Positions 44,581-56,799 of a DNA stretch of 64,000 nt are shown here, piece by piece. The translations under genes and the position numbers were made by a program. Source of the DNA: Schistocerca nitens (Eukaryota > Arthropoda > Insecta > Orthoptera > Acrididae); NCBI RefSeq assembly GCF_023898315.1, contig NC_064614.1:495024109-495088108 (forward strand), given 5' to 3'. The notes under the pieces were generated by a model. The model was given only the letters and a program-made list of their open reading frames with translations, was not told where the DNA came from and did not search any database. Position 1 is the first letter of the stretch. Every line of letters starts with the position of its first letter.

Positions 44581-46934
44581 TAAATTAGTCTGTACAGTCA
44601 GATGGCGGAAATCATGCAATTTGTTTCATTTAACTTTCGTGATTACCGTTCTTCTTCGGATATTGTCTATTTCCGCTATCAAACCTGTCCGATATGGATC
44701 CCATACCGTCGAGCAATATTCAAGTACTGGTCGAGCGAGGGTCTTGCGAACTATCTCCTTTGTTGAACGACTGCACGTTCTGAGGATTCTTCCAATGAAT
44801 CTCAGTCTGGCGTCTGCCTTTCCTGTGATTAGTTTTACCTGGTCGTTCCACTTTAAATCGCTCCTTACACATGTTGTTGTTCTGGTCTTCAGTCCTGAAA
44901 CTGGTTTGTTACAGCTCTCCGTGCTACTCTATCCTGTGCAAGTTTCTTCATCTCCAAGTAACTACTGCAACCTACATCCTTCTGAATCTGCTTAGTGTAT
45001 TCATATCTTGGTCTCCATCTACAATTTTTACCCTCCACGCTGCCCTCCAATACTAAATTGGTGATCCCTTGATGCCTCACAACATGTCCTACCTACCGAC
45101 CCCTTCTTCTTGTCAAGTTGTGCCACAAACTCCTCTTCTCCCCAATTCTTCTCAGTACCTCCTCATTAGTTACGTGATCTAGCCATCCAATCTTCAGCAT
45201 TTTTCCGTAGCACCACATTTCCAAAGCTTCTACTCTTTTCTTTTCTAAACTGTGTATCGTCCATGTTTCACATCCATACATGGCTACACTCCATACAAAT
45301 ACTTTGAGAAAAACTTCCTGACACTATCTATACTCGATGTTAACAAATTTCTCATCCTCATAAACGCTTTTCTTGCCATCGCCAGTCTACATTTTATATC
45401 CTCTCTACATGGATCATCATCAGTTATTTTGCTTCCCAAATAGAAAAACTCATCTATTACTTTAAGTGTCTCATTTCCTAATCTAATTCCCTCAGCATCA
45501 CCTGATTTAATTCGACTACATTCCATTATCGTCTGTTTGCTATTGTTGGTGTTCATCTTATATTTTCCTTTCAAGACACTGTCCATTCCTTTCAACTGCT
45601 CATCCAGGTCCTTTGCTGTCACTGACATATTTACAATGTCATCGGCAAACCGCAAAGTTTTTATTTCTTCTCCATGGATTTTAATTCCCACTCCAACTTT
45701 TTCTTTTGTTTCCTTCACTGCTTGATCAATGTACAGATTGAATAACATCGGGGATAGGCTACAACCCTGTCTCACTCCCTTCCCAACCATTGCTTCCCTT
45801 TCATGCCCCTCCACTCTTATAACGGCCATCTGGTTTCTGTACAAATTTTAAATAGCCTTTTGCTCCCTATATTTGACCCCAGCCACATTCAGAATTTGAA
45901 AGAGAGTATTCCAGTCAACATTGTTAAAAGCTTTCTCTAGGTCTACAAATGCTAGAAACGTACGTCTACCTTTCCTTAATCGATCTTCTAAGATAAGTCG
46001 TTGGGTTCAACATTTCTACGGAATCCGAACTGATCTTCCCAAAGGTCGGCTTCTACCAGTTTTTCCATTCCTCTGTTAAGAATTCGTGTCAGTATTTTGT
46101 AGCCGTGACTTATTAAGCTGATAGTTCGGTAGTCTTCACACCTGTCAACACCTGATTTCTTTGGGATTGTAATTATTGTATTCTTCTTGAAGTCTGAGGG
46201 TATTTCGCCTGTCACATACATGTTTCTCACCAAATGGTAGAGTTTTGACAGGGCTGGCTCTCCCAAGGCTATCTGTAGTTGTAATGGAGTGTTGACTACT
46301 CCCGGGGTCTTGTTTCGACTAAGATATTTCAGTGCTTTGTCAAATTCTTCACGCAGTATCATATCTCCCATTTCATATTCACCTACGTCCTCTTCCATTT
46401 CCATAATATTGCCCTCAAGTACATCGCCCTTGTATAGACCCTCTATATACATCTTTCACCTTTCTGCTTTCCCTTCTTTGCTTACAACTGTGTTTCCATC
46501 TGAGCTCTTGACACTCATACAAGTGGTTCTCTTTTTTCCAAAGGTCTCTTTAATTTTCCTGTAGGCAGTATCTATCTTACACGTAGCGATATATGCGTCC
46601 ACATCCTTACATTTGTCCTCTAGCCACCCCTGCTTAGCCACTTTGCACTTCCTGTTGATCTCATTTTTGAGACATTTGTATTCCTTTTTGCCTGTTGCAT
46701 TTACTGAATTTTTGTATTTTCTCCCTTCACAAATTAAATTCAATATCTCTTCTGTTATCCAAGGATTTCTATTGGCCCTGTGCTGTCTTCACTATTTCAT
46801 CTCTCAAAGCTACCCATTCTTGACATCTTCAACTTTTGTAGTCCTGTCTTCCTCAGTTGCGTGTAATATTACGGTATATTGATAATTTTTACTTATGGAC
46901 CGTCTGACAGCAACTGAATAAAACACAATTTTAG

Positions 46935-46982
46935 TGCCATACGCGTTTCGCCTTTATTTTCTGCAAGGCATCATCAGTGGCA
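46935..46982 (-). ncRNA. Minimal hammerhead ribozyme motif, mirror copy
   Basis: Exact reverse-complement partner of 47252-47299 in the other palindrome arm; every core base and both stems are identical. Transcription of either strand would therefore produce one sense ribozyme and one antisense partner. Confidence 0.8.
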
Positions 46983-47251
46983 GGGTGCGTGGACAATTTC
47001 TTACATATTACGCTCCTGTTACATTTTTGGTGTTGTTCTTCTTCTTATGAACGCCAATTTGCGGTTTTTTTCCACATTCCACAGCACTACGCACTGAACG
47101 CTTGTTTTAATGCAATCATTGCATTAAAACAAGCGTTCAGTGCATAGTGCTGTGGAATGTGGAAAAAAACCGCAGATTGGCGTTCATAAGAAGAAGAACA
47201 ACACCAAAAATGTAACAGGAGCGTAATATGTAAGAAATTGTCCACGCACCC

Positions 47252-47299
47252 TGCCACTGATGATGCCTTGCAGAAAATAAAGGCGAAACGCGTATGGCA
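47252..47299 (+). ncRNA. Minimal hammerhead ribozyme motif
   Basis: TGCCA (47252-47256) pairs with TGGCA (47295-47299) as stem I; CTGATGA at 47257-47263; stem II GCCTT (47265-47269) with AAGGC (47280-47284); GAAA at 47285-47288; then CGCG and the UA cleavage-type dinucleotide at 47293-47294. Stem III would be only about two base pairs (ACGCGT), as in the small type I hammerheads reported from Penelope-like elements. All invariant core positions I can check are present. Cleavage is predicted just before stem I's 3' strand, after 47294. Confidence 0.8.
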
Positions 47300-49176
47300 C
47301 TAAAATTGTGTTTTATTCAGTTGCTGTCAGACGGTCCATAAGTAAAAATTATCAATCTACCCATTCTTCTTCTGTTGTATATCTTTCCCCTGTTCCTGTC
47401 AATCGTTCCCTAATGCTCACTCTGAAACTCTCTACAACCTCAAGTTCTTTCAGTTTATCCAGGTCTCATCTCCTTAAATTCCTACTTTTTTGCAATTTCT
47501 TTCTGCAATGTCTTACCAATATATAATGTATCGGAATCCTTCCATTGTGTCGAGGTCTCTTACACGTATACAACCTCCTTTCATGATTATTAAACCAAGT
47601 GTTAGCTGTGATTAAGGTATGTCTGTGCAAAATTCTACCAGGAAGCTTCCTCTTTCATTCCTTACCCCCATTCGAGATTCATCTACTACTTTTCCTACAC
47701 TTTCTTTTCCTACTGTCGAATTCCAGTCCGCCATGACTATTAAATTTTCGTCTCCCTTCACTATCTGAATCTTTTGTCTCATCATACTATTCTTCAATCT
47801 CTTCGTCATCTGCGGAGCTAGTTGGTATATAAACTTATACTGCTGTGGTAGGGGTGGGCTTCGTGTCTACCTTGGTTACAATGATGCGCTCACTGTGCTG
47901 TTCTTAGTAGCTGACCCGCGCTCCTATTTTTATTCATTATTAAAATGAATAAAATCACAAATACTCCTAGATATTTCGTGGAGGTGTACGCAATACGTTA
48001 CGTTCGTTTATTTTGAGGGCCAATTTCTCCTCCTCTGCAGGTCTTTCTGCATTTCGCTACAATGCTCTAGCGTTGCAACTTCGGTGTATGCAACAGTATC
48101 ATCCGCGAAAATCCTCATGTAACTTTCGATATTGTCTGCTGTGTCATTTATGTATATCGCGAAAAGTAATGGACCTATAACACTGCCTTGGGGTATGCCC
48201 CAAGTCACTTTGTATTTTCCGTTTGCTAGAAAGTGTTCATTCCAATTACAGAGAAGGTCTGATACGCCTACTGCTGTTAGCAGGGCGGCAAGTTTTTCCC
48301 ATACGCTGTGTAGAGTCCAGTCAGATCCCCACCGGCTTTCCCTCTGTAAAGCGATATCAGTTACTTTTCTATCCCGTGGCCACTTATTTCGATGTCTGTC
48401 ATTTTCTCGTTCTTCCTTTATGAAACTATTTTGCAAAGGGACGTTTAGTAGTTCGGATTCTTCTGTATCATCCTCCGTTTGAACGCCGCTTCGGTCAGAG
48501 GGGGTCTGGCTCGATCCGCTTACTGGTCCAACTTGAGACACAAACATCTTGGGATTTTCTATCGAGTCGGTAGACAGAATTTTACTTTAAGATTCGTCGC
48601 TCCTGGGTCGTTAATTTCGACTTCGTTTTTCACTGGAAATATGTGTAGAAACAACGGAAACAGCGCGGGAATTGTATGCTCGAACATAAATGCAGATGCT
48701 AGCCAAGCTTGCATTGGTTGTATTCCATCACGAATGGAACCTGTGCAGTGCCCTCAATACGTTGGAAGTGTCAGTCGCGGACAGGGCAGTGTTCTGTGTG
48801 GCTGTCAGTGCATTATGTCGGAGCTAATTCGAACGTGGGTAAATTTTTGGTGCTCGTACTGTGGATGCTTCCGTGACCAAGGTGGTGTTTCGAGAGGCAC
48901 CGTATCGAAGATTTATACCGCATGCAGGGAAAACGGAAGAATATCATCCACTAAGTCACAACACGGGCGAAACTGTGTGTTGAGTGATCGTGACAGACGG
49001 TCATTGAAGAGGGTTGTGACGAAAAATAAGAGGACCACAGCTGCAAAAGTCACTTCAGAACTGAATGTCGCACTCGGGAATCCTGCCAGCTCCAAAAGAA
49101 CACGAAGGAAGCTCCATAAGCTCGGAATAGCAGGGCGTGTTGGAGTTCAGAAAGCACGCAGTAGTGACGCAGACAC

Positions 49177-49915
49177 TGCATGGGGGCTTAATTAAATATA
49201 ATGCAAATATTTTTAAGTTTAGTAGCTGACTGTCCGGTTACGCAGTCTCGTAACCGGTTGGCCCTGACTAGTATTACTCCGCAATCTGACTGCATAGGAT
49301 AACAACAAAGAACGAAAGAAAATTTCCGTTAACACAATTAATTAATTAAGTCCCCAGCAACTATAAAAGCTACGAAATAACAAAGCACAAGTGTAACTGT
49401 TCTGTGTGTGGAAGTGTGATTCAACGTACACATCTGGCACGGTTCTTCCTCAATACGACAAGATGCTTTAAACGCCATTTACAATGAAGTAATTAAAAAA
49501 AACCAGAAATACTACGATTGCACATAGAAATCAGAATTACACTCTAATACATGAACACAAGTCAGATGCTTTGTTGACTGAACCTGTGACCAAGAGGCAT
49601 TATTATTTAAGACATTTGAAATAAAAAAAAAATTTTACCTTCATATATATTGACGAAAAATACACTCTGATCATTACAACATCCCCATTCGAAAAACATC
49701 TGGTGTCTAGCCCATCAAAACAACTGCACACAACATGGCCTCAACTAGTACAGCAATCGACATCCCACAGCAACTTCTGAACAAGCACTGACCACCACAA
49801 CTTCTCAACAAGCACTAACCACCACAACTTCTCAACTACGACTGCCAGTGGAGGCGGCTGAATAATACTCTTTGGCGCAATCTCTGGCGCTGTGACTCAG
49901 TGTAGCCACCTTTCA
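49177..49915 (-). repeat. 3' LTR of the 8.4-kb gypsy
   Basis: 739 bp, matching 56800-57543 with a few substitutions and changes in an A-run length. On + it is followed by tatgcccctcctccac, the complement of a polypurine tract. Confidence 0.93.
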
Positions 49916-49931
49916 TATGCCCCTCCTCCAC
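49916..49931 (-). other. Polypurine tract of the 8.4-kb gypsy
   Basis: On the minus strand GTGGAGGAGGGGCATA directly precedes the 3' LTR. Confidence 0.8.
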
Positions 49932-52705
49932 AGGCTAGAATTTGATGGTATTTTTGCCAGCATTGGTGGTGAAAATACCACCAAATTCGTCCAAAAAAAA
50001 AATACAGACAAAAATAAAAGATAATATTAATAAGTAAATATCACATAACTAAATAAATTTTGGCTTTGCACTGACCCTTCAATAACGTAATAAAATACAG
50101 TAAGGAATACAATTGCTTTCAGACAAGTGATTTTACATAATAGTTTACACGAGTATCATTCAATCAATGGAACCAGCAATGACGAATAGGTGTAGGTAAG
50201 AGTCTCATAACATTTCATAAACAGTAAATACACAAAAAAATCAGTTTATACAAATATTCACATAAAATGCTTTCAATAGTTCAATAAACAAGTAGCACTC
50301 CTTAGAGTAGTTGACAGTTCCAGCAGTAGCACCCAGCAATGGTCAACAGGTGCAAATAGCAGTCTCATAAAATTTCATCAGCAGTAATTAAACAGCTCCA
50401 ACAGTGGCACCCAGCAATGTTGAACAGGTGCAGACACCAACAAGTGACATCATTTCAATAGAAGCAGTTCCATCAGTGGCACCCAGCAATGTTGAGCAGG
50501 TGCAGGTAACAGTCCATAATATTCACTATCACTAACCAGACAGTTCATCAGAGTTTATGAGCAGAAATTAAACATTTCCAAGTGGCACCCATCATGTTGA
50601 ACAAGTGCAGGTAACAGTCCATAATATTCACTATCACTAATCACACAGTTCATCAGCAGTAATTAAACATTTCCAAGTGGCACCCACCAATGTTAATTCA
50701 TGTAAGCACGAACAACAGTTTGAACGCACACACAATTGCTTTTACAAAATTATTATTAATGCTCTTACACTAAACATACAAATTATAACAAACACACAAA
50801 TGATATCAGATAATTGTCATATTAACTATTACAATACACAAATAACAGTAAACCTATAATATTTGTGGGTGTCAGTGCAAGCCACAACAAACACGTAAAA
50901 TAATATTTAAGAGATAGGTCGGTACCAATTATTTGGGATTAGGAAAGGAAAACACACAAAACACACTCACTCATCTTTCATCCACATTAAGTACTACTGT
51001 GTAATTGAATAATGTTAACTGTGTAAATGCAATTCTGTCAAAATTTGATGTTCGACATGTGTATCAAGTAGTAATGGCAGCAGTGTGTAACAGTCAATAA
51101 TAGTTAGTCAACGTCATAGTCATCATGTCAAGACCAATGTTTGCCAAACCAAATCAACATGTACGGTTTCTGAACAACTGTCAGTGTGCCAAGATATGCA
51201 AATGCTTCCTCTCTCCAAAAAAAAGTATATACTGCTTAGTGATTTAACAAAGTGTGTGTGTAGACAATCTTCCTTCCACTTGAGTGTTCTAGTCTGCCAT
51301 CTTCATCCTCCTTGTTCCATATAAACCAACAAAAAAAATATGCTCCTCACTTACTTTACCTCTTATCCACCAAAATTCCAATAATCATCAGCATCACATA
51401 ATCTTAATACTTCAATAATACCTCTTACGTCGATACATATAAACCTTATCGCCAATATCATTTCACTTCCATAACAACTCTTTCCTCTAGTCAGTCTCCT
51501 CGAACAAGTACAGATAAAATTCTAGTGCAAACTTCAATTCATCATCCCATACAATCCGAAGACACAATGTCCACACACAACCTCAGTGTAATCCATCTGA
51601 CCCATATCTTCTACTTATTATGAATCATGAAATACATTTTGGTTACCTTGTCCATCATTAAATAAAAGAAATGCATACATGACCTCTAACAGCCTTTAGT
51701 TCGAAGAACTTTCAGTAAGTAAGTACGATTACGGAGTGTGAATGATCATAATATTTCACAGTGTGTACACCACTTCAAGAATCATGGCAAAACAGAAGCA
51801 AACATGTGGAGTATTTCTTGTGTCAACTGTCACTTGCTATTTCAATTGCTCACGAAGAATGCAGTGTAATAACTGTCAATGGTCTAAACCTAATGTTGGT
51901 ATGTCATGTCGTTAGCTTCCTTCCTATTAGCATAAATTTATACAGCTTCCATAAAACCTCCAGCTCATGTGACTTCAATGACGTTTCTTGTACTAATGTC
52001 GTTTGTAGCATTATAGTCGTTCATTTTCTTATCTTAAAATATAAAGCACTGAGCGTAAGCAAAACATGCAATAGCGAGACAATATACCAGTAGAGAACAT
52101 AATGTCAACAAGTGGATGCAGCACAATTCCTACAACGAGGCTCTGCCAAGCGAATAATCTATAATTAATACCGTAGTGTGACCTAAACTCCATGTTCGTA
52201 CCCAGTATATCAGCATTTCTATATACCAACTTAAAGAGTAGTTATGACAACAAAACAGAAATGTGTAAATATGCAATCCATACGCAAAGCAGCAAATATA
52301 TATCTTACATAATAAACAGGTCATTAGCATCACATCAGCATAAGCAAATAAATGTTCATATGTAATCTTAATAAGTAAACATGAAGGCGCAAGCAGATAA
52401 ATAACAAAGTATAACTTACATACATAACCATATCAGCACAACTAATCAGGTGACAATTATAATTTAAATAAATAAGCACAGCAGGCACATAATAAAAAAG
52501 AGTGACATAAGTGAAAAAGCAATGCAGCCAAGCGATGCATAATATACATAAGTAACAACTCTGTTCATTAATCAATAATTGTCAAAATCAGTTAACATAA
52601 GTATAAATCACGTAATCGCGAGCAGCAAATTACGTCTAAAGTACGTACCCAAGTGGAAACTCAATTAACAGTAACCTTTTTAGTTTATTAGTTTCTTCTT
52701 CGAAA
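49932..52705 (-). other. Long AT-rich region between pol and 3' LTR
   Basis: About 2.8 kb without a coding frame over 110 codons, strongly biased for A on +, with a tandem repeat at 50160-50700. An env gene would be expected here in an errantivirus, but I see no signal peptide or membrane segment that holds up; the hydrophobic minus-strand frame at 52330-52575 looks like composition. Confidence 0.6.
50160..50700. repeat. Tandem repeat with ~100-bp degenerate unit
   Basis: The block agtggcacccagcaatgttgaacaggtgcag recurs at about 50330, 50405, 50475, 50580 and 50675, with a more diverged copy near 50165; some units also share taacagtccataatattcac and cacagttcatcagcagtaatt. Spacing is 70-110 bases. 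Confidence 0.8.
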
Positions 52706-54805
52706 TTACATTCTTCCTGAAATTTTCTCGATAGCAAGTCCTCTTAACGTCGGACACACACAGAATTTACCCGAAGGTCTTAAATATTTTATACAACCGT
52801 ATCCTGAAAAATACTGCACGTTAATAACAGCTGATTTCTCTCTTCTAGCAGCCGCAGATGCAATATTTTGTAGAGCCAGGTTGACAACTTCAGAATGCCG
52901 CAGTTTCCGTGAAGGCGGAAAAGGAACGATTTCAGAAATGCGATTTGTCGGTGCTTTATTTTTTAATATCAATATAGGCGGTAAAGAAGTTGAATCATTA
53001 GGGAGTTCATTCAGAATGTTTTGAAAAATATTAAGATACTGATCCCAAGTTCTGTGATTCTGATGACAATAAAGACGACACAATTTATTGATTTCCTTCA
53101 TCCATCTCTCTGAAGCGTTAGATTGAGGGTGAAAAAGTGAAATGAAAATTGGTTTAATCTTACGACGCCGTAGAGTACGAAGCCAAATTTTAGAGCGAAA
53201 CTGTGATCCATTATCTGATATAACCTTATCAACATGACCCACTTCTTTAAGAAAATGATTGATGAAAGCATTAGATACTGAACGAGCTGTTGCTTTGCGT
53301 AAAGGTGTAAAACACACATATTTTGATGTCAATTCCACTGCTACTAAAATGTACGCAAAACCATTAGTAGAACGAACCACTGGACCGAACAAATCGACTG
53401 CAGCCATCTCCTTTAATTTCGCTGGAATGATAGGAAACAACGGTGCTCTGTGAGAAATAGTTGGCGGCTTAGCCTTTTGACATAATTTGCATTTGGCAAG
53501 AACAGATCGAATACGTTTTTCCATATTACTGAAGTAGCAATTTTCTCGTAATTTATGAAAGCATTTTCTGGGACCAAAGTGTGCATAACTGAAATGTGTA
53601 TACCAAATCAATTTATTAACCGACTCATCAGGAATGCAAACTAACCAAACAGAGTTGTCGACCGATTTTCGTTTAAAAAGAATATCATTGCGAACTAAAT
53701 AATACTCTCTAATCGCTACGCTTTCCTTTCTCCTCCACTTCTCCTTAATGTCCTTCCAGATTGGATCCTTATTTTGCTCCTTAACGATGTCCTGGAGCGA
53801 AGACGAAATAAAATTTTCAAACGCAACACCTTGAATATACATCAAACAATAGTTGTTTCCTTTGCAGTCCTCCTCAGCACTTTGTTTCAAACCCACAGGT
53901 GCACGTGATAAAGCATCAGCAATAATATTTGAAGAACCCTGAATGTAAACAATACTAAAATCAAATTCCTGTAGATACAGCGCCCATCGTGACAATCTTC
54001 CATGAGTTAATTTTGTTGACATAAGAAATTCCAGAGCCCGATGATCGGTGTAAACCTTAGTATGTCTGCCAAACAAAAATGTCGGAAATTTTGTGAAAGC
54101 CCAAACAACAGCCAAGGCTTCAAGTTCTGTAATCGAATAATTCTTTTCTGATTTAGAGAGAATACGACTTCCAAATGCAATAGTTTTCTGTACTACAACG
54201 CCGTTTTCTTCTATCTCTTGAAATAAATGTGCACCTAGGCCTTTGTATGATGAGTCCGTCGCCAAACAAAAATCTTTAGATAAATCCGGATGTGAAAGAA
54301 GTGGAGCAGCAACAAAAGCATCACGAAGTTGTTCAAATTCTGATTGAGCTTCCTCATCCCAACACCAATTAGAATTCTTTCCAGATAGTTCACATAAACG
54401 AGGTGTGGCCAAATTGTCCAATCTAACAAAGCGTCTAAGAAAATTACAGACACCAAGGAAACTACGAACATCACGTTTTGTGGTAGGAACAGCATAATTA
54501 CGAATAGCGTCTAGTTTCTCTGGATCAGGAAGAATACCTTCTGTAGAAATAATGTGACCAAGAAATTTCACCTGAGAACGACCAAATTCAGATTTTTCCA
54601 AGTTCACTGTAATGCCAACTCTTGCAAAAATACGTAATAATGAATCCAAAATTTTGTTATGCTCACTCCAAGAACGTTTAGCAATAAGAATATCGTCAAC
54701 ATATGAAGTAATATTGTCACGAAGATAAACAGGTAAAATTTTTTTTAAACTATGAATGGATGCTGCAGAAAATATAGTAAGTCCAAACGGTAATTTCCGA
54801 AATCA
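52706..54805 (-). pseudogene. pol of the 8.4-kb gypsy: RT (3' half), RNase H, integrase
   Basis: Open for about 700 codons. It enters at the LPFGL block of RT, has YVDD at 54692-54703, then GHIISTEGI, FLGVCNFLRRFV, RNase H (ATDSS, TDHRALEFL, NIIADALSR), the integrase zinc domain (H..., CKLCQKAKP near 53480) and core (VDLFGPV, SDNGSQF, FHPQSNASERWMKE). The C-terminal part ends at 52706. RT fingers and protease are missing, and no start codon remains, so it cannot make a functional RT, although the rest is uninterrupted. Confidence 0.88.
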
Positions 54806-54989
54806 CTTTTGGGTAAAATAGTCATATCCGGTTATTCTTTACCGACTCTCTAGATAGATTGATAGTTGAAGAGTTGTTTTGATAGATACAAAGGATAGTA
54901 AAAGAGTAGGCAGCAGTGCAGAAAACTAAAAGGGAAATAGCACCACTACAGCTCGGGGCCCTGTGCACGCTACGGCACATATTCACTTA

Positions 54990-56452
54990 GTGTAGCGAAT
55001 CCCCTGAGGACTTAAATAGCCGCACATAAATTCCAGATGTGACTTAGTGGCCAGTTTGGTGGAAGTGCGTACATAAATTGATCTAAACATGAACATGGAT
55101 GTATGTCATTATTAGAATTGCGAAAGATCTTAAATTTCCGAACAGTTAAAAAGTGTTTATAGTCAAAGTTTTCGCCTCGTGGCGACAAAGACCTACCGCG
55201 TCTGTCCCATTCCCAATGTCGATTATTGTCAAGTTCGCGCGCCTGTCGCTCTCTTGTTGCTTCTCGTAAATGAAATAAATTATTTTGTTCAAAGCCCTCT
55301 GCTATCTGTGATTCTAAATTTCTTTTGCTGTCTTTTCCTACGATTTCGCTTTCAATTTGTTTGACTTGCTTCCGTAACGCCTCAAATTCCCTTTTAACGC
55401 GTTCATTAAATTTTCCCTGATTTTCAACATGTTTATTAATGTTCTGGTACTCTTCCGTTTCTGCAAATGGTAATGGAGCTGCATCATCTGAATCTCTGTC
55501 CTTATTTAAACTAAGACTTGTCAGTTTATCTGAAATCTCCTCAACTCTTTCCGATAAGTCACCTATCTGTTCTTTCTGTTTATTTACGTTCTTCCGTAAG
55601 TGTCGCTACTCGGGTTTCAGTATTGACATATTTAGTAGTTAACTGTTCATATTGTTGTGTTAGGTTATTTATTCTGTCGTTTGGTACGGATTCCTCGATT
55701 CTTTCAAATATTTCTTCCTTATCATGTGCACGTTGTAAATTTAACTCTGAAAATTTTTGTACTATCACGCGATCTCTTTCTTCCTGTTCTCTATCCTGTT
55801 CCTTTTGTCTAATTTCTATTGAAATTAATCTATTATTGTGAAAATTCAGAATCGGTTGTACTTCTTCTCTAATTTCTCTCTTTAATTCATCTTTCGTGTT
55901 TTTAAAGCATGTCCCTATTCGTGATTCTAACCATGTTTCCATTGTTCCCATATCAGTTTCTAGCCGTGTTGCCACTGTTTTCAATTCAGATCCTAACTGT
56001 GATCCCAGCGAGTCTAACCGTGTTTCCATTGTTCCCATCTGTGTTTTTAATTCAGATCTTAACTGTGTTTCCATTGTTCCCATACCAGTTTTAATTGTTC
56101 CTATTTGTGATCCCAAATTTAATATTGCACCCATTAACTGCTCCATATTAACTGGTTCAAAATTCTTTTCGCTCCTAACATTTCCCGTAAAACTAACTTC
56201 CTTCGGCATAGCCGTAAAGCTATCTGTGTTCGATACTATTCCAGAGTCTTCTGTCGTTAATCTCGTATTCTGAAAATGTTTTGATTGTGAAAAATTTTGA
56301 ATTGGTTCCGGCCTATTTTCCCGACTTATTAAATTGTTTTCAACTTCATTATTCATCACACTGTTCTCCTGTGTTGGCGAGTTCGCCATGTCAACAATTT
56401 CGTCATTCTGACTATCCATCATTTTTGCCTTTTTCATCGATCGCGTAATCAT
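54990..56452 (-). pseudogene. gag of the 8.4-kb gypsy
   Basis: 55580-56452 opens with MITRSMKKAKMMDSQNDE and holds a repetitive coiled coil (MGTMETRLDSLGSQL type, at about 55930-56090), then a further coiled coil. A frame change near 55590 leads to 55140-55580, with a capsid-like block near 55020-55090 (WLDQF, LPPNWPL-like). The zinc knuckle is absent because the internal deletion begins near 54990. 54836-54990 looks like scrambled remnant DNA. Confidence 0.7.
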
Positions 56453-56779
56453 TTACAAAACATACAAAACTCGTCACTATACGAAAATTACACACAATGA
56501 CACTTTATCTCCAACAATACCATTCACACGAAATGCTTCCCTCAAACACGATTAACGAACAATTGAAATCTTCATAATTGCACAAAATTGTCAAACGCGT
56601 ATACAAGACATCAAAAATTAAATTCTGCAAAAATACCATTAGAAGAATAACAAGACAACTACAAATGTTCAATTACCAAATCTACACATGCAATATAGAC
56701 TACAATTACTAAACTACAAATTACTACAACAATCCTACTGTCTGCTATTTTTACCATCAAAAGAATTCCAAGGGACGAT

Positions 56780-56797
56780 CCGAAGCAGCGGTCGCCA
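56780..56797 (-). other. Primer-binding site of the 8.4-kb gypsy
   Basis: On the minus strand TGGCGACCGCTGCTTCGG lies two bases from the 5' LTR, the normal place and start (TGG) for a tRNA primer site; tRNA-Arg is a possible primer, from resemblance to mdg1-type elements. Confidence 0.75.
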
Positions 56798-56799
56798 CG

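Larger units (their letters stand above)
46822..47356. mobile_element. Palindromic Penelope-type insertion in LINE B
   Basis: The insert is flanked by the perfect 12-bp duplication CTACCCATTCTT (46810-46821, 47357-47368). It has 57 unpaired bases on the left, then a palindrome at 46879-47355 centred on 47117: two 238-bp arms with no gaps and two mismatches that I can see. Each arm carries a hammerhead motif on its own outward strand. No coding capacity. Hammerhead motifs in terminal repeats are known for Penelope-like elements, so this is probably a tail-to-tail terminal-repeat insertion. Confidence 0.85.
44872..47957 (-). mobile_element. RTE-like LINE (LINE B), nearly full-length ORF2
   Basis: From the 3' end (a short (GTT)n on + at 44873) leftwards in the gene: C-terminal domain with YGCETWTIHSLEKKRVEALEMWC (in 44889-45281), RT with GKGVRQGCSLSPMLFNLYID and RFADDI (45284-45844), RT fingers with NTIITIPKKSG and DYRTISLISHGYKI (45988-46452), connector (46456-46743), and part of the AP-type endonuclease with NLIVMADWNSTVG (47612-47809). 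A palindromic insertion lies at 46822-47356. Several frame changes disable it. Confidence 0.8.
44660..48430 (-). mobile_element. CR1/jockey-like LINE (LINE D), split by an RTE-like LINE
   Basis: The C-terminal ORF2 part is at about 44660-44871 (antisense of an RPVLEYCSTVWDP-type block) and the RT part at about 47958-48430. The order matches the unbroken copy at 16137-16890, where cgttccgcacgcatactcccggatatttt is continuous; here the RTE-like LINE lies at that point. The RT piece reads GIPQGSVIGPLLFAIYIND and IFADDT on the minus strand, within an open stretch at 48008-48547. 48430-48620 is unclear. Confidence 0.75.

Noticed and set aside
50160-50700. CRISPR array
   Set aside because: Units are degenerate, spacing is irregular, and the setting is a eukaryotic retroelement.
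52330-52575. Membrane protein (env) in the 8.4-kb gypsy
   Set aside because: Hydrophobic residues come from AT-rich composition; several overlapping frames look the same and no signal peptide or cysteine pattern holds up.
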